Shown piece after piece: positions 15,528 to 26,780 of a stretch of 64,000 nucleotides of DNA (its first letter is position 1; each line of letters opens with the position of its first letter). The DNA comes from Neisseria chenwenguii (GTDB taxonomy: Bacteria > Pseudomonadota > Gammaproteobacteria > Burkholderiales > Neisseriaceae). Both the position numbers and the translations under genes were made by a program. The notes beneath the pieces are model-generated. The model was not told the DNA's origin. It was given only the letters and a program-made list of their open reading frames with translations, and did not search any database. Location: NCBI RefSeq assembly GCF_002216145.1, contig NZ_CP022278.1, positions 186,001-250,000 of the forward strand, given 5' to 3'.

Positions 15528-17957
15528 ATGGCTTCCAAATCTACCCGCCCCGTTTCCAAATCCGATAAAACCAAAGCGGATACGGCCAAACCCGCTGCCC
15601 GCCGCGCAGCCAAATCCCAGCCCAACAAACTCTCCGAAAACCTCAAAGCAGCAAAAATGCTGCAAAAAAACGAGGAAAAAAAAGCGCGCCCCGAGCACGT
15701 CGCCAACCTGATTAACGACACTTTGTGGCTGCTGGGGCTGGTCGCAACCGTCTATGCCGCCATCTCGCTGTTGAGCTTCGACATGACCGACCCCGCATGG
15801 TCGCGCAGCGTACCCGACAGCGGCGACGTGAAAAACTTCGGCGGCCTGTTTGGCGCGTATTTTTCCGACATCGGCTACTACCTGTTCGGCGTGTCGTTTT
15901 GGTGGTGGATTGCTGCTTCCTGCGTATTTCTCTATAAAAACTTCCGCCCGTTTCAAGACAAAGAGCACCACAAACCCTACAACCACGGCGTTGCCGCGCT
16001 GGCTCTGTTTCTGCTGCTGATTTGCAGTCCGATTTTGGAACACGTCGCGTTTTCCGATTTCCTGTTGGAATCACTGCCCGTCGGCGCAGGCGGTTTGGTC
16101 GGTGCCGTTGCCGGCGCGGGCTTGAGCTGGCTGCTGGGCAAATCAGGCAGCCTGCTGATTATGCTGGTCGTTTTGCTGTTGGCCGTTTCGCTGCTGGCGC
16201 AGGTTTCATGGCTGGAAATCATGGCGAAAACCGGCCGCGGCACCGGCAGCGCGCTGTTGGGCGTCAAACGGAAAATGGAAAACAAACAGGCCAAAGGCGT
16301 TGCCGACCTGCCCGATGCAAAAAACGCCCGCCGCACCGCCAAAGAAGCGCAAAGCATTACCGCCACACCTGCGCCTGTTTTGGAAGGCAGCAGCAGCAAC
16401 CGCAAGGCCGTGCAGGTCAAAGTTGCGCCGCCGCCGAAAATCCAGCCTTCGCTGTTTGACCGTGAAGAAGAACCGCGCGTTGCGGGCGTATACCACAAGC
16501 CGTCTATGAGCCTGCTGCGCCTGCCCCAGGACGAACCGCCGGTTATCGACCCCGCCGTTTTGCAGCGTACCGCCGAGCGTATCGAGTCCAAACTTTCCGA
16601 ATTCGGCATCGGCGCGCAAGTGGTTTCCGCCACCACTGGCCCTGTGATTACCCGCTTTGAAATCGAACCCGCACAAGGCGTGAAAGGCAGCCAGATTGTC
16701 GCACTTTCCAAAGACTTGGCGCGCTCGATGTCGATGCAAGCCGTGCGTATCGTGGAAACGATTGCGGGCAAAAACACGATGGGCATCGAACTGCCCAACG
16801 ACAAACGCCAAGACGTGATGTTGAGCGAAATCCTCTCTTCGCCCGTGTTCACCGAAGCCAAATCCAAGCTGACCGTTGCGCTGGGCAAAGATATCGCGGG
16901 TACGCCCGTGGTCGGCGACCTGGCGAAAATGCCTCACCTTTTGGTCGCCGGCATGACCGGCTCGGGCAAATCGGTGGGTGTGAACGGCATGATTATGTCG
17001 ATTCTCTACAAAGCCACGCCCGACGAAGTGCGCTTCATCATGATCGACCCGAAAATGCTGGAATTGAGCATTTACGACGGTATTCCGCACCTGCTCTGCC
17101 CCGTCGTCACCGATATGCGCGAAGCCGGTCAGGCGCTGAACTGGTGTGTGGCCGAGATGGAAAAACGCTACCGCCTGCTCTCGCACGCGGGCGTGCGCAA
17201 TTTGGACGGTTTCAATAAAAAAGTCGAAGACGCCAAAGCCGCCGGCAAGCCGCTGCTCAACCCGTTCAGCCTCAACCCCGACGACCCCGAGCCGTTGGAA
17301 AAACTGCCACTGATTGTGGTGGTTATCGACGAGTTGGCCGACCTGATGATGACCGAGCGCAAAGCCGTTGAACAGCAAATCGCCCGCCTCGCGCAAAAAG
17401 CCCGCGCTGCCGGCATCCACATGATTGTCGCCACCCAGCGCCCGAGTGTGGATGTCGTCACCGGCCTGATTAAAGCCAATATTCCGACGCGTATGGCCTT
17501 TACCGTACAGAGCAAAATCGACAGCCGCACCATCCTCGACCAAATGGGCGCGGACGAGCTGCTGAAATACGGCGATTCCCTCTTCCTCCAACCGGGCAAT
17601 GCCGAACCGACCCGTTTGCAGGGCGCGTTTGTTTCCGACGACGAAGTCCACCACGTCGTCAACCACGTCAAAGCGCAGGCGCCGACCAATTATGTGGAAG
17701 GTCTGCTCAGCGGCGAAGCGGCGCTGGAAACGACGAATATCGTCAATCCGAACGCCGAAAGCGACGAGCTTTTCGACCAGGCCGCCGCCTTCGTTTTAGA
17801 AAGCAAAAAAACCTCGATTTCCGCCCTGCAACGCCAACTGCGCATCGGCTACAACCGCGCCGCCAACCTGATGGAAGCGCTGGAAAACGCCGGCATCGTC
17901 AGCGCTGCCGATGTCAGCGGCAGCCGCAAAATCCTCTTGCAGAAAGACAGCGCGTAA
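15528..17957 (+). CDS. ftsK: DNA translocase FtsK
   Basis: Septal DNA pump that segregates chromosome termini and activates XerCD. 809 residues. A basic Lys/Ala-rich cytoplasmic N-terminus (about 1-55) precedes four membrane segments (about 60-230), then a shorter-than-E. coli linker. The motor follows with Walker [13 protein letters not shown] (about 480), Walker [13 protein letters not shown] and the [16 protein letters not shown] block. The C-terminal gamma domain (about 745-805) contains [22 protein letters not shown], the winged-helix that reads KOPS sites. A TATAAT lies 65 bp upstream. Confidence 0.97.
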   Translation: MASKSTRPVSKSDKTKADTAKPAARRAAKSQPNKLSENLKAAKMLQKNEEKKARPEHVANLINDTLWLLGLVATVYAAISLLSFDMTDPAWSRSVPDSGDVKNFGGLFGAYFSDIGYYLFGVSFWWWIAASCVFLYKNFRPFQDKEHHKPYNHGVAALALFLLLICSPILEHVAFSDFLLESLPVGAGGLVGAVAGAGLSWLLGKSGSLLIMLVVLLLAVSLLAQVSWLEIMAKTGRGTGSALLGVKRKMENKQAKGVADLPDAKNARRTAKEAQSITATPAPVLEGSSSNRKAVQVKVAPPPKIQPSLFDREEEPRVAGVYHKPSMSLLRLPQDEPPVIDPAVLQRTAERIESKLSEFGIGAQVVSATTGPVITRFEIEPAQGVKGSQIVALSKDLARSMSMQAVRIVETIAGKNTMGIELPNDKRQDVMLSEILSSPVFTEAKSKLTVALGKDIAGTPVVGDLAKMPHLLVAGMTGSGKSVGVNGMIMSILYKATPDEVRFIMIDPKMLELSIYDGIPHLLCPVVTDMREAGQALNWCVAEMEKRYRLLSHAGVRNLDGFNKKVEDAKAAGKPLLNPFSLNPDDPEPLEKLPLIVVVIDELADLMMTERKAVEQQIARLAQKARAAGIHMIVATQRPSVDVVTGLIKANIPTRMAFTVQSKIDSRTILDQMGADELLKYGDSLFLQPGNAEPTRLQGAFVSDDEVHHVVNHVKAQAPTNYVEGLLSGEAALETTNIVNPNAESDELFDQAAAFVLESKKTSISALQRQLRIGYNRAANLMEALENAGIVSAADVSGSRKILLQKDSA

Positions 17958-18260
17958 AACGGGTTTGCGCCGATCAAGACCGTCTGAACATTCCGTGTGC
18001 ATCTGTGCAGGGAATTTTCAGACGGCCTTTGTTTTCAGACGGCCATAACAGCCGCAGAATCAGTTTCCGAATCTTTACAAGTAGTCAGGCCGTCTGAAAA
18101 CAACACCCAGCGCATACACAATCTTTCAAACGGCCTTTCCTTATATAAGGCAAACTGTGCTATACTTACCGACTAATTTATCCCCGTAGAAAAGCCGTTT
18201 CCAACACTTTTGCAACGGGTTTCCATTAAACACCCCAAACACCATATTTAAGGGCTTACG
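17958..18260. other. Intergenic region ftsK-tig with inverted uptake sequences and tig promoter
   Basis: 303 bp. A degenerate inverted uptake pair (about 17980-18028) can end ftsK; further uptake copies, one degenerate, follow to 18137. CTATACTT near 18160 is a likely -10 for tig, giving a leader of about 95 nt. No gene seen. Confidence 0.55.
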
Positions 18261-19571
18261 ATGAGCGTAACTGTAGAAACTTTAGAAAATCTGGAACGCA
18301 AAGTAGTATTGTCTCTGCCATGGGCAGATATCAACGCTGAAACCGACAAGCGTTTGCAGCAAACCCAACGCCGCGTCAAAATCGACGGCTTCCGTCCGGG
18401 CAAAGCGCCGCTGAAAATGGTTGCGTCCATGTACGGTGCAAGCGTGCAAAACGAAGTCATCAACGAGTTGGTACAGCGCGCATTCTACGACGTTGCCGTA
18501 AGCGAAAACCTGAAAGTAGCCGGCTTCCCGCGTTTTGATGCCGTGGAAGAGCAAGATGATAAAGATACCGTAAAAATCGCCGCCGTTTTTGAAGTATTCC
18601 CCGAAGTTGTCATCGGCGATCTGTCTGCCCAAGAAGTAGAAAAAGTGACCGCAACCGTGGGCGATGCGGAAGTCGATAAAACCGTCGAAATCCTGCGCAA
18701 ACAGCGCACCCGCTATAACCACGTCGAGCGCGAAGCGAAAAACGACGACCGCGTCATCATCGACTTTGAAGGCAAAATCGACGGCGAACCGTTTGCCGGC
18801 GGCTCTGCCAAAAACTACGCGTTTGTTTTGGGTGCAGGCCAAATGCTGCCCGAATTCGAAGCAGGCGTTGCCGGTTTGAAAGCAGGCGAAAGCAAAGACG
18901 TGGAAGTCAACTTCCCCGAAGACTACCACGGTAAAGATGTTGCCGGTAAAACCGCCGTTTTCACCATCAACCTGATCAACGTATCCGAGCCCACCCTGCC
19001 GGAAGTGGACGACCAGTTTGCCAAAGCTTTGGGCATTGAAGACGGCGACGTTGCCAAAATGCGCGAAGAAGTGAAGAAAAACGTCGGCCGCGAAGTCGAG
19101 CGCCGCATCCAAGACCAAACCAAAGATTCTGTAATGGAAGCCCTGCTCAAAGCCGCAGAGCTGCAACTGCCCGCTGCTTTGGTCAACGAAGAAGCCGCCC
19201 GCCTGTCCAACGAAATGAAACAGAATTTCGTCAATCAGGGGATGGCTGACGCCGCCAATCTGGATCTGCCGGCCGATATGTTTAAAGACCAGGCCGAACG
19301 CCGCGTTTCTCTGGGTCTGATTCTGGCCAAACTGGTCGAAGAGCACAAACTCGAGCCGACACCCGAGCAAATCAAAGCCGTCGTTGCCAACTTTGCCGAA
19401 AGCTACGAAGATCCGCAAGAAGTGATCGACTGGTACTACGCCGACGAAAGCCGTCTGCAAGGCCCGACTTCTTTGGCTGTTGAAAGCAATGTCGTTGACT
19501 TTGTTTTGGGCAAAGCCAAAGTAACCGAAAAAGCACTGTCGTTTGACGAAGTTATGGGCGCACAGGCTTAA
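18261..19571 (+). CDS. tig: Trigger factor (ribosome-bound chaperone and prolyl isomerase)
   Basis: 436-residue cytosolic chaperone that binds nascent chains at the ribosome exit. The N-terminal ribosome-docking loop GFRPGKAPLKMV (about 43-54) matches the family signature. A central FKBP-type PPIase domain (about 160-245; DRVIIDFEGKIDGEPFAGG, NYAFVLGAGQMLPEFEAGV) is followed by the long helical C-terminal domain. Followed directly by clpP, the common bacterial arrangement. Confidence 0.97.
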   Translation: MSVTVETLENLERKVVLSLPWADINAETDKRLQQTQRRVKIDGFRPGKAPLKMVASMYGASVQNEVINELVQRAFYDVAVSENLKVAGFPRFDAVEEQDDKDTVKIAAVFEVFPEVVIGDLSAQEVEKVTATVGDAEVDKTVEILRKQRTRYNHVEREAKNDDRVIIDFEGKIDGEPFAGGSAKNYAFVLGAGQMLPEFEAGVAGLKAGESKDVEVNFPEDYHGKDVAGKTAVFTINLINVSEPTLPEVDDQFAKALGIEDGDVAKMREEVKKNVGREVERRIQDQTKDSVMEALLKAAELQLPAALVNEEAARLSNEMKQNFVNQGMADAANLDLPADMFKDQAERRVSLGLILAKLVEEHKLEPTPEQIKAVVANFAESYEDPQEVIDWYYADESRLQGPTSLAVESNVVDFVLGKAKVTEKALSFDEVMGAQA

Positions 19572-19590
19572 GGCCGTCTGAAAGACCGAT

Positions 19591-19633
19591 AAGCACCGAA
19601 GCGGCGCAAAGCGTGCTTTGGTGCTTTGTTTTT
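19591..19633 (+). terminator. Hairpin between tig and clpP
   Basis: AAGCACC pairs with GGTGCTT around a 22-base interior that can extend the stem (GAAGC / GCGTGCTTT region), followed by TGTTTTT. It ends 15 bp before the clpP start, so it may attenuate rather than fully block read-through. Confidence 0.6.
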
Positions 19634-19647
19634 AAAAGGAAAACATC

Positions 19648-20265
19648 ATGACCGACATTCAAAACTATCTCGTTCCTACCGTTATCGAACAAAGCGGTCG
19701 CGGCGAGCGTGCATTCGACATCTATTCCCGCCTGCTCAAAGAGCGCATCGTCTTTCTCGTCGGCCCCGTGACCGACGAATCCGCCAATCTTGTCGTGGCG
19801 CAACTGCTGTTTTTGGAAAGCGAAAACCCCGATAAAGACATCTTCTTCTACATCAATTCCCCCGGCGGCTCGGTAACGGCCGGTATGTCGATTTACGACA
19901 CCATGAATTTCATCAAGCCCAACGTCTCCACCCTCTGCCTCGGCCAAGCCGCCAGCATGGGCGCGTTTCTGCTTTCCGCCGGCGAAAAAGGCAAACGCTT
20001 CGCCCTGCCCAACAGCCGCATCATGATTCACCAACCGCTCATCAGCGGCGGCCTGTCCGGCCAAGCTTCGGACATTGAAATTCATGCCAAAGAGCTGTTG
20101 AAAATCAAGGAAAAACTCAACAAGCTGCTGGCCAAACACTGTAACCGCGACCTCGCCGACCTCGAGCGCGATACCGACCGCGACAATTTCATGTCTGCCG
20201 AAGACGCAAAAGAATACGGCTTGATCGATCAGGTTTTGGAAAGCCGTGATGCGATTCCGGCTTAA
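19648..20265 (+). CDS. clpP: ATP-dependent Clp protease proteolytic subunit
   Basis: 205-residue serine peptidase forming the tetradecameric core of ClpXP/ClpAP. Catalytic Ser103 in [11 protein letters not shown] and His128 in RIMIHQPL are visible, with the Asp in the [11 protein letters not shown] region and the [11 protein letters not shown] motif. A clear AAAAGGAAA site precedes the ATG. The ATPase partner clpX is not in this window. Confidence 0.97.
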   Translation: MTDIQNYLVPTVIEQSGRGERAFDIYSRLLKERIVFLVGPVTDESANLVVAQLLFLESENPDKDIFFYINSPGGSVTAGMSIYDTMNFIKPNVSTLCLGQAASMGAFLLSAGEKGKRFALPNSRIMIHQPLISGGLSGQASDIEIHAKELLKIKEKLNKLLAKHCNRDLADLERDTDRDNFMSAEDAKEYGLIDQVLESRDAIPA

Positions 20266-20287
20266 GTGCCGTTTGCATCCGTACTAA

Positions 20288-20323
20288 GCAGAGGCCGTCT
20301 GAATTTTTTCAGACGGCCTCTGC
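20288..20323 (+). terminator. Inverted uptake-sequence terminator of clpP
   Basis: GCAGAGGCCGTCTGAA and TTCAGACGGCCTCTGC form a 16-bp perfect stem with four T in the loop, 23 bp after the clpP stop. Confidence 0.8.
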
Positions 20324-20330
20324 ATTAAAC

Positions 20331-20459
20331 CGAGACCTTTGCAAAATTCGCAAATACTGACTAAAGGCCGCCTGAAATGCCAAATCCATCATTCTCACAG
20401 GCTGGAATAATAGATTTAACTGCTGTTTGCTGCTCAAAAAATGGTGGCACCCATTTTTT
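20331..20459. other. IS-end-like remnant and orphan hairpin between clpP and pgi
   Basis: GAGACCTTTGCAAAATTCG at 20331 resembles IS5/IS1106-type ends and the repeats at 2917 and 56992. Further on, AAAAAATGG (20436-20444) and CCATTTTTT (20451-20459) form a symmetric hairpin with T-runs for either strand, so it could act as a terminator in both directions. No reading frame is supported here; probably decayed mobile-element sequence. Confidence 0.4.
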
Positions 20460-20484
20460 CTGTCCGCGCCAAAACGAAAAAACA

Positions 20485-20513
20485 AAAGGCCGTCTGAATT
20501 TCAGACGGCCTTT
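20485..20513 (-). terminator. Inverted uptake-sequence terminator of pgi
   Basis: AAAGGCCGTCTGAA and TTCAGACGGCCTTT pair with a 1-base loop, 15 bp beyond the pgi stop. Confidence 0.75.
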
Positions 20514-20527
20514 GCTTATCCGTTGCC

Positions 20528-22171
20528 TCATTTATTGGCGTTGAGATAAGTACTAATCAGACGCTCGGTGGAGCTGTCGTGTTTCTGCGGTTCGGTTTCG
20601 CCGGTCAGTTCGGCCAAGATAGTTTTGGCGAGCTGTTTGCCGAGTTCGACACCCCATTGGTCGAAGCTGTTGATGTCCCAAATGGTGCCTTGTACGAAAG
20701 TTTTGTGTTCGTACAGGGCAATCAGGCTACCCATGTTGCGGGGGTTGACTTCGTCCATGAGGATGAGATTGGTCGGGCGGTTGCCGGAGAAGGTTTTGTG
20801 CGGCACAAGCTCTTCGACGCGTGCGTCGTCAAGACCTTGCGCTTTGAGTTCGGCACGGGCTTCTTCGGGCGTTTTGCCGCGCATGAAAGCTTCGGCCTGC
20901 GCGAACACGTTGGCGAGCAGGATTTCGTGGTGGCCTTTGAGGTTGCTACGTTTTTGCAGGGAAGCAATCAGGTCGATGGGGGTGATGTGCGTGCCCTGAT
21001 GCAGCAGTTGGAAGAAGGCGTGCTGGCCGTTGATGCCGGTTTCACCCCAGATAATCGGCGAGGTTTCGTGCTGCACGGGCTGGCCGTCGAGCGTTACCTG
21101 TTTGCCGTTGCTTTCCATGTCGAGTTGTTGGATGAATTTGGGCAGGCGGTGGAGGTTTTGGTCGTAGGGGGCAATAACGTGGCTGCCGCCGCCGTAGTAG
21201 TTGATGTACCAAATACCGATCAGCGCGAGGATGACGGGCATATTGCGCTCGAGCGGGGTGTTGATGAAGTGTTGGTCCATCAGGTGGGCGCCGTTGAGCA
21301 TTTCGATGAAGTTTTCTTCGCCCAGATACAGCATAATCGGCAGGCCGATGGCAGACCAGAGGCTGTAACGGCCGCCGACCCAGTCCCAAAATTCAAACAT
21401 ATTGGCGGTGTCGATGCCGAATTCGGACACGGCTTTTTTGTTGGTGGAAACGGCGACGAAGTGTTTGGCGACGGCGGCTTCGTCGTCGGCATGGCTCAAA
21501 AACCATTGGCGCGCGGTCAGGGCATTGGTCAGGGTTTCTTGGGTGGTGAAGGTTTTGGAGGCGATGATGAACAGCGTAGTTTCGGGGTGGACTTTTTCCA
21601 ACACGCTGCGCAGCTGCGAGCCGTCAACATTGGAAACGAAGTGCATATTCAGGCGCGGATGGCCGAACGGGCGCAGCGCGGTGCACATCATCAGCGGACC
21701 CAAATCGGAGCCGCCGATGCCGATATTCACGACGTCGGTAATCACTTGGTTGGTATAACCCAGCCAGTTGCCGCTGCGCACTTCGTGGGCAAACTCGCCC
21801 ATGCGGTGCAGCACATGGTTGACTTTGGGCATGACGTCTTCGCCATCGACCATAATCGGGGAATTGGTGCGGTTGCGCAGGGCGACGTGTAAAACGGCGC
21901 GGTTTTCTGTGGTATTGATTTTTTCACCATGAAACATCTGCTGCATACGCTCGGGCAAACCGGCTTCGCGCGCCAAATCAGTCAGCAGCGACAAGGTTTC
22001 GTCGGTAATGCGGTTTTTGGAATAATCCAAAGTCAGTCCGCCGACTTCCAGCCAGTAGCGCTTGGCACGATCGGGATCTTGCTCGAACATTTTGCGCATA
22101 TGGTTGGTTTTGGTTTCGTCGAAGTGTTTCCACAGTTTCGACCATGTCGGGAGGTCGTGAAGATGTTTCAT
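20528..22171 (-). CDS. pgi: Glucose-6-phosphate isomerase
   Basis: Interconverts glucose 6-phosphate and fructose 6-phosphate. The ATG at 22171 ([14 protein letters not shown]) has AAGGA nine bases upstream and is preferred over a TTG three codons earlier; the product is 547 residues, typical. PGI motifs [48 protein letters not shown] and the C-terminal [11 protein letters not shown] are intact. It starts 5 bp after the hexR stop, so the two genes are probably co-transcribed. Confidence 0.97.
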   Translation of the reverse strand: MKHLHDLPTWSKLWKHFDETKTNHMRKMFEQDPDRAKRYWLEVGGLTLDYSKNRITDETLSLLTDLAREAGLPERMQQMFHGEKINTTENRAVLHVALRNRTNSPIMVDGEDVMPKVNHVLHRMGEFAHEVRSGNWLGYTNQVITDVVNIGIGGSDLGPLMMCTALRPFGHPRLNMHFVSNVDGSQLRSVLEKVHPETTLFIIASKTFTTQETLTNALTARQWFLSHADDEAAVAKHFVAVSTNKKAVSEFGIDTANMFEFWDWVGGRYSLWSAIGLPIMLYLGEENFIEMLNGAHLMDQHFINTPLERNMPVILALIGIWYINYYGGGSHVIAPYDQNLHRLPKFIQQLDMESNGKQVTLDGQPVQHETSPIIWGETGINGQHAFFQLLHQGTHITPIDLIASLQKRSNLKGHHEILLANVFAQAEAFMRGKTPEEARAELKAQGLDDARVEELVPHKTFSGNRPTNLILMDEVNPRNMGSLIALYEHKTFVQGTIWDINSFDQWGVELGKQLAKTILAELTGETEPQKHDSSTERLISTYLNANK

Positions 22172-22176
22172 GGCGT

Positions 22177-23025
22177 TCAATCCTTGTTAAAACCAATATG
22201 TTTGTTGTGAATACTTTTCTTGCTCTTTTGCAGTTGCAGGCTGGCTTCGTCGCCCAAGCGCAGCGCCAGACCAATAGCGAGAATGTCGATGACGGCAAGC
22301 TGGAGCAGACGGGAAACCATAGGCGTGTAAAGCTCAGCGTTTTCCTGCGTGGCCACGCTCAAAACGCAGTCGGCAAGCTGTGCCAGCGGCGAATCGGCGC
22401 GGGTTACGGCAATCACAGACGCGCCGTTTTCTTTGGCGATGCTGGCGGCGTCTAAAAGCTCGATAGAAGAGCCGGTATTGGAAATCGCCACCAAAACGTC
22501 TTGATTGCTCAACACCGAAGCCGCCATCAATTGGGTATGCGGATCAACGTAGGCGACGGTGGAAATGCCGAAACGGAAAAACTTATGCTGCGCATCTTGC
22601 GCGACAATGCCCGAATTGCCCACGCCGTAAAACTCGACGCGGCGGGCGTGCATCAGCTTGGCGATGGCGTTTTCCAGCTCGTCTTCTTTGAGGAAACGGC
22701 GTTCGCCCAAAATGGAAGCGGCGGCGTTGGACAACACTTTTTCCACCACCACGCCCATGTCGTCATCGGCGTTCAGCTCTTCGTGTACATACGGCATGCC
22801 TTCGTGGCCGATGCTGGCCGACAGTGCAAGCTTGAATTCGGGCAGCCCCTTATAACCCAGACTGCGGCAGAAACGGATAACCGTCGGCTGGCTCACCGAC
22901 GCCTTTTCGGCAATTTCCGCCACAGCGGCATGGACAAACCATTTCGGCTCGGCCAGCGCCGATTCCGCCACCTTGCGCTCCGCGCCCGAAAGGCCCGACA
23001 AAGATTCACTGATTTTGCTTAACAT
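22177..23025 (-). CDS. hexR: HexR-type transcriptional regulator (RpiR family)
   Basis: 282 residues: an N-terminal HTH_6 DNA-binding domain (about 1-75; [19 protein letters not shown] is the recognition helix region) and a C-terminal SIS sugar-isomerase domain (about 125-260; [32 protein letters not shown]) that senses a sugar phosphate. HexR represses Entner-Doudoroff and related genes and is released by 2-keto-3-deoxy-6-phosphogluconate. Its place between glk and pgi, with HexR-like operators in the zwf-edd gap, supports the same role here. Confidence 0.93.
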   Translation of the reverse strand: MLSKISESLSGLSGAERKVAESALAEPKWFVHAAVAEIAEKASVSQPTVIRFCRSLGYKGLPEFKLALSASIGHEGMPYVHEELNADDDMGVVVEKVLSNAAASILGERRFLKEDELENAIAKLMHARRVEFYGVGNSGIVAQDAQHKFFRFGISTVAYVDPHTQLMAASVLSNQDVLVAISNTGSSIELLDAASIAKENGASVIAVTRADSPLAQLADCVLSVATQENAELYTPMVSRLLQLAVIDILAIGLALRLGDEASLQLQKSKKSIHNKHIGFNKD

Positions 23026-23148
23026 GATAATTTTCCCATTTTATTTGTGCTGCATCACGCGAACACCGCGAGGCCGTCTGAAAGACAGTCCGCCCGAAAC
23101 AAATGCCGTCTGCAAACAGGCCGTCTGAAAAACCAAACCGCGCCGCAA

Positions 23149-24198
23149 TCAGGCTTTCCGCCCTGCCCCGCCCAATGCATTGACATTGTTGCAGGCATTG
23201 AGCAGGTGGTTGTTCAAAGCCACCGCCGCGCCGGTCAGACCCGGGTATTTGCTCAACACCACATACACCGGAATCGCCGCCAGATAAGCATCAAAACGGC
23301 CTTTGTTTTCAAAGCGGTTACGGAACGGCGAGTGTTTGAAGTATTCGATAAAGCGCGGAATAATACCGCCGCAGAGATACACGCCGCCGCTCGCGCCCAG
23401 CGTCAGCGCCAGATTGGAAGCGACCGTACCCAGCATGGCGCAGAAAATGTCCAAAGTCAGGCGGCACAAGGGCGAAGAGCCGCTCAGCGCGCTTTCGCTG
23501 ATTTCCGCCGGGCTGAGTTTTTTCGGCTTGATGCCTTCCTTGGTGGCAAGCGCTTCATAAATCAAGGCCAGCCCCGCGCCGCTCAAAAAACGCTCGGCCG
23601 AAACGTGGCCGTATTTTTTCTTGGCATATTGCCAAATCATCACTTCTGCATCGTCAAACGGCGGAAAGCTCACATGACCGCCCTCGCCTGCCAGCGGCAC
23701 CCAGCCGGAATTGCTCGGAATCAAGCCGCTCACGCCCAAGCCCGTACCCGGGCCGATAACGGCTTTAGGCGCATTCGCCACCGGCTCATGCCCGCCAACC
23801 TGCACCAAATCCGCTTCGTCCACGCGCGTAATCGCTAATGCCTGCGCGGTAAAGTCGTTCATAAACACCAGCGTATCGAAACCCAACGACTGGCGGGTGG
23901 TTTCGATGGAAAACGCCCAATGGTGGTTGGTCATCTGTACCCAGTCACCCAAAATCGGATTGGCGATGGCTACGCCCGCATGGCTGATTTTCGGATTGCC
24001 GACGCGCTTGAGGTATTCGCGCATGGCATCGACGATGGTATCGTAATCGGCGCAGGGCAAAACTTCCGCCTGTTCGATAACGTGGGAGGCGGTTTCCAAT
24101 GCGAAACGCGCATTCGTACCGCCGATGTCGGCAATCAGGCGCGGCCATTCGGCGGATTCGGTTTTTACGGCTTTGGCTTTAGTTTGCGTAGAAGACAT
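23149..24198 (-). CDS. glk: Glucokinase
   Basis: ATP-dependent glucose phosphorylation feeding the Entner-Doudoroff route. The sugar-kinase start [16 protein letters not shown] is the phosphate-binding motif; [13 protein letters not shown] holds the catalytic Asp, with [13 protein letters not shown] and GEGGHVSFP following. The start at 24198 ([15 protein letters not shown]) is chosen by similarity to the usual neisserial start; another ATG at 24216 would add six residues. Either start overlaps the 3' end of pgl, indicating translational coupling. Confidence 0.95.
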   Translation of the reverse strand: MSSTQTKAKAVKTESAEWPRLIADIGGTNARFALETASHVIEQAEVLPCADYDTIVDAMREYLKRVGNPKISHAGVAIANPILGDWVQMTNHHWAFSIETTRQSLGFDTLVFMNDFTAQALAITRVDEADLVQVGGHEPVANAPKAVIGPGTGLGVSGLIPSNSGWVPLAGEGGHVSFPPFDDAEVMIWQYAKKKYGHVSAERFLSGAGLALIYEALATKEGIKPKKLSPAEISESALSGSSPLCRLTLDIFCAMLGTVASNLALTLGASGGVYLCGGIIPRFIEYFKHSPFRNRFENKGRFDAYLAAIPVYVVLSKYPGLTGAAVALNNHLLNACNNVNALGGAGRKA

Positions 24199-24874
24199 GA
24201 CAGTTTGCTCTTTCATTATTGAGAACCAGGCTGGTCGGATATTCTAATGTTGCGGCTGCGGCGGCCTTGTCGAACACGGCTTTTTTCTCTGCGCCCTGAA
24301 TCGCCAGAAAAACCGCCGGCGTTTTCACAATCGCCGCCAAACTCATACTGATGCGCTCGTGCGACGCGGTAACGGGCGTGGTATGCAGCAGTGGCTCGCG
24401 GCGCGCCAAGTCGATGCCGTCTGAAAGCTGCGGCGCCCGAGGGAACAGCGACGCGGTATGCCCGTCGCCCCCCATGCCCAATACCAGCGCATCGGGCTGC
24501 CGGTAATGCGCCAGCGCATAAGCCAACGTTGCTTCCGGAGTCAGCACTTCTGCGGTCTTACCGTCTTCCACCATCGGAATCCACGTTGCAGAACGCGCTT
24601 TGTTTTTCAGCAGGTATTCACGCACCAAACCGGTATTGCTGTCTGCATGGTCGGTCGGCACGATGCGCTCGTCCACCAATGCGATGCTGATGTTTGCCCA
24701 ATCCAAATCCTTTTGCGACAGCGCCTCAAAAAATGCAATCGGCGAGCGCCCGCCGGATACCGCCAAAACCGCATGGCCTTTTTGGTTCAGCGCGGTTTGC
24801 AGCGCTGCGGCAACGGCATCGGCCAAATTTTGCGCGGCAACCGCCGCATTTTCGTTTTCGTGCCAGGTAAACAT
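24179..24874 (-). CDS. pgl: 6-phosphogluconolactonase
   Basis: Hydrolyses 6-phosphogluconolactone, the product of Zwf. 231 residues with the family motifs [31 protein letters not shown] and [13 protein letters not shown]. It lies between zwf and glk in the hexose operon and overlaps glk by about 20 bp. A Correia-type element separates it from zwf. Confidence 0.96.
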   Translation of the reverse strand: MFTWHENENAAVAAQNLADAVAAALQTALNQKGHAVLAVSGGRSPIAFFEALSQKDLDWANISIALVDERIVPTDHADSNTGLVREYLLKNKARSATWIPMVEDGKTAEVLTPEATLAYALAHYRQPDALVLGMGGDGHTASLFPRAPQLSDGIDLARREPLLHTTPVTASHERISMSLAAIVKTPAVFLAIQGAEKKAVFDKAAAAATLEYPTSLVLNNERANCHVFYAN

Positions 24875-24968
24875 GGATGGATTCCTTTCGTTTTTTTCAG
24901 ACGGCCTGATGGGTTTCAGGCCGTCTGAAAATCAGGTTCAAACAATACCGCTGCATTGGCGCGCTGGA

Positions 24969-25115
24969 TATAGGGAAAGAAAATAAAAAAATACAAGGCG
25001 GCAAGGCGCGGACAGTACGGGACAGATGAACTTGGCGCTTCAGCGCCTTAGTGAATCATCCTCTTTGGGCCCGGCCGCTGCCAACGAAGTAGATTTTTTA
25101 TTTTATTTCACTATA
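24969..25115 (-). repeat. Correia-type repeat element, copy 2 (about 147 bp, inverted)
   Basis: Reverse-oriented relative of the elements at 6171 and 30159, starting TATAGGGAAAG and ending TTTTATTTCACTATA, with the same core in reverse complement (AACTTGGCGCTTCAGCGCC). It sits within the zwf-pgl gap, so it is inside the probable zwf-pgi operon transcript, where such elements can be cleaved by RNase III or bring a promoter. Confidence 0.82.
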
Positions 25116-25164
25116 TTTTTCAGACAGCCTGTCGTGTTGCCACACAGGCCGTCTGAAAAACAGA

Positions 25165-26610
25165 TTACTGCTCTTCGTGCCACTTGTTGCCGTCGCGTGC
25201 TAAGAGTTCGCGGGCGGCTTCGGGCCCCCAGGAATGGGCAGCATAGCCGTGCGGCGCTTGGGTGTTGTCTGCCCAGTTTTCCAAAATCGGCATCACATAT
25301 TCCCATGCGGCTTCGAGCTCGTCGCGGCGGTTGAACAAGCCCAGTTTGCCGTTGATCACATCCAGAAGCAGGCGCTCGTAAGCCTCTTGGCGGCGGCCTG
25401 CAACGGCTTTGCCCAAGTCTATGCCCAATGCGGCGGTTTCGACTTTGAAACCCGCGCCCGGGGTTTTCACCTGAGTGTAAAGGCGCACGGATTCGTTGGG
25501 CTGTAATTCGATAACAAGGCGGTTGGGCGCGGCTTGGCTGTTTTCAAAAATATGGTCACCTAAGTCGCGGAAATTCAACACGATTTCGGCCACTTTGCCC
25601 GCCATGCGTTTGCCGGTGCGCAGGTAGAAAGGCACGCCTTTCCAGCGCTCGTTTTCGATTTCGGCCTTGATGGCGACGTAGGTTTCGGTAAAGCTGCCGG
25701 CGGGGACGTTCAATTCTTCCAGATAGCCGTTCATGCCTGCGGCGGCGGTATATTGGCCGCGGACGACGTTTTCGTTGACGGATTCGACGGTCAGCGGTTT
25801 CAGCGATTTGATGACTTTGACTTTTTCATCGCGCACATCGTCGGCATCCAAGCTCGCCGGTGCTTCCATCGCGGTCATACACAGCATCTGCATCAAGTGG
25901 TTTTGAATCATGTCGCGCAGGGCGCCGGTGATATCGTAAAACTCGCCGCGCTCTTCGACACCAAGCTGTTCGGCAATGGTCAGCTGTACGCTTTTGATGT
26001 ATTTGTTGTTCCACAGCGGCTCGAACATCACATTGGCAAAACGCAGCGCCAGCAGGTTTTGCAGGCTCTCTTTACCCAGATAATGGTCGATGCGGTAAAT
26101 CTGTTCTTCTTTAAAGTAACGCGCCACGTCGGTATTGATTTGCTGCGAAGACGCCAAATCCGTACCCAGCGGCTTTTCCAAAACCACGCGAACGTTAGCG
26201 GCATTCAGGCCAACGTTGGCAAGGTTTTCACAGGCTTGGGCGAAGAATTTCGGCGCGGTCGAGAGATAGACAATCACGTTTTCGGTTTCAGTACGCGCTT
26301 TGACGGTTGCTGCCAGCGCATCAAAATCCGCAGCATTGGTAACGTCCACCGTCAGATAATGGAGACGCTTGATGAAAGATGCCCATTGGTCGTCTGAAAA
26401 ATTTTGTTTGACGTGGATTTTAGAATTGGTTTCCACCTTGGACAAAAAGCCCTCGGCATCCAACTGGCTGCGGCTCACGCCCAAAATGCGGCCCTGCGGG
26501 TGCAGCAGGCCGGCAACGTGCGCCTGATAGAGGCAGGGCAGCAGTTTTCGCATTGCCAAGTCGCCGGTGGCGCCAAACAAAACCAAATCAAAATTAGTCT
26601 GGGTACTCAT
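25165..26610 (-). CDS. zwf: Glucose-6-phosphate 1-dehydrogenase
   Basis: First enzyme of the oxidative branch; NAD(P)+-dependent oxidation of glucose 6-phosphate. 481 residues, normal length. The dinucleotide-binding motif GATGDLAMRKLLP is at residues 13-25 and the active-site signature RIDHYLGKESLQNLLALRF near 170. First gene of the minus-strand hexose set, divergent from edd across a 413-bp region with HexR-like sites. Confidence 0.97.
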   Translation of the reverse strand: MSTQTNFDLVLFGATGDLAMRKLLPCLYQAHVAGLLHPQGRILGVSRSQLDAEGFLSKVETNSKIHVKQNFSDDQWASFIKRLHYLTVDVTNAADFDALAATVKARTETENVIVYLSTAPKFFAQACENLANVGLNAANVRVVLEKPLGTDLASSQQINTDVARYFKEEQIYRIDHYLGKESLQNLLALRFANVMFEPLWNNKYIKSVQLTIAEQLGVEERGEFYDITGALRDMIQNHLMQMLCMTAMEAPASLDADDVRDEKVKVIKSLKPLTVESVNENVVRGQYTAAAGMNGYLEELNVPAGSFTETYVAIKAEIENERWKGVPFYLRTGKRMAGKVAEIVLNFRDLGDHIFENSQAAPNRLVIELQPNESVRLYTQVKTPGAGFKVETAALGIDLGKAVAGRRQEAYERLLLDVINGKLGLFNRRDELEAAWEYVMPILENWADNTQAPHGYAAHSWGPEAARELLARDGNKWHEEQ

Positions 26611-26765
26611 ATTTCATCTTCCATCAAAAGCGGCTTGCGCCGGATTAATCATTTGTTATCAAAATGTTTATCAATATTTTCAACCGCAGCATGCAGACCC
26701 GAACGGTTTGATTCTCTTATTAATATTTTGGCTGCTGCGGCACAAAATCTTGCGACACGAAAATT

Positions 26766-26780
26766 GGTAGTAATCCTACA
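26766..26780. promoter_or_regulatory. Weak HexR-like operator on the zwf side
   Basis: GGTAGTAATCCTACA has dyad symmetry (GTAG-N5-CTAC) and matches 10 of 15 bases of the HexR palindrome TGTAATTAAATTACA. It lies about 155 bp upstream of the zwf start. Weaker than the edd-side site. Confidence 0.35.

Noticed and set aside
16206..17666. Long minus-strand open frame (about 486 codons) opposite ftsK
   Set aside because: Antisense to a well-conserved gene, composition shaped by its codons, no SD or known motif.
18282..19460. Long minus-strand open frame opposite tig
   Set aside because: Shadow of tig; low-complexity Phe/Val/His-rich translation.
20579..21892. Plus-strand open frame of about 437 codons opposite pgi
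   Set aside because: Antisense shadow of pgi; no independent signals.
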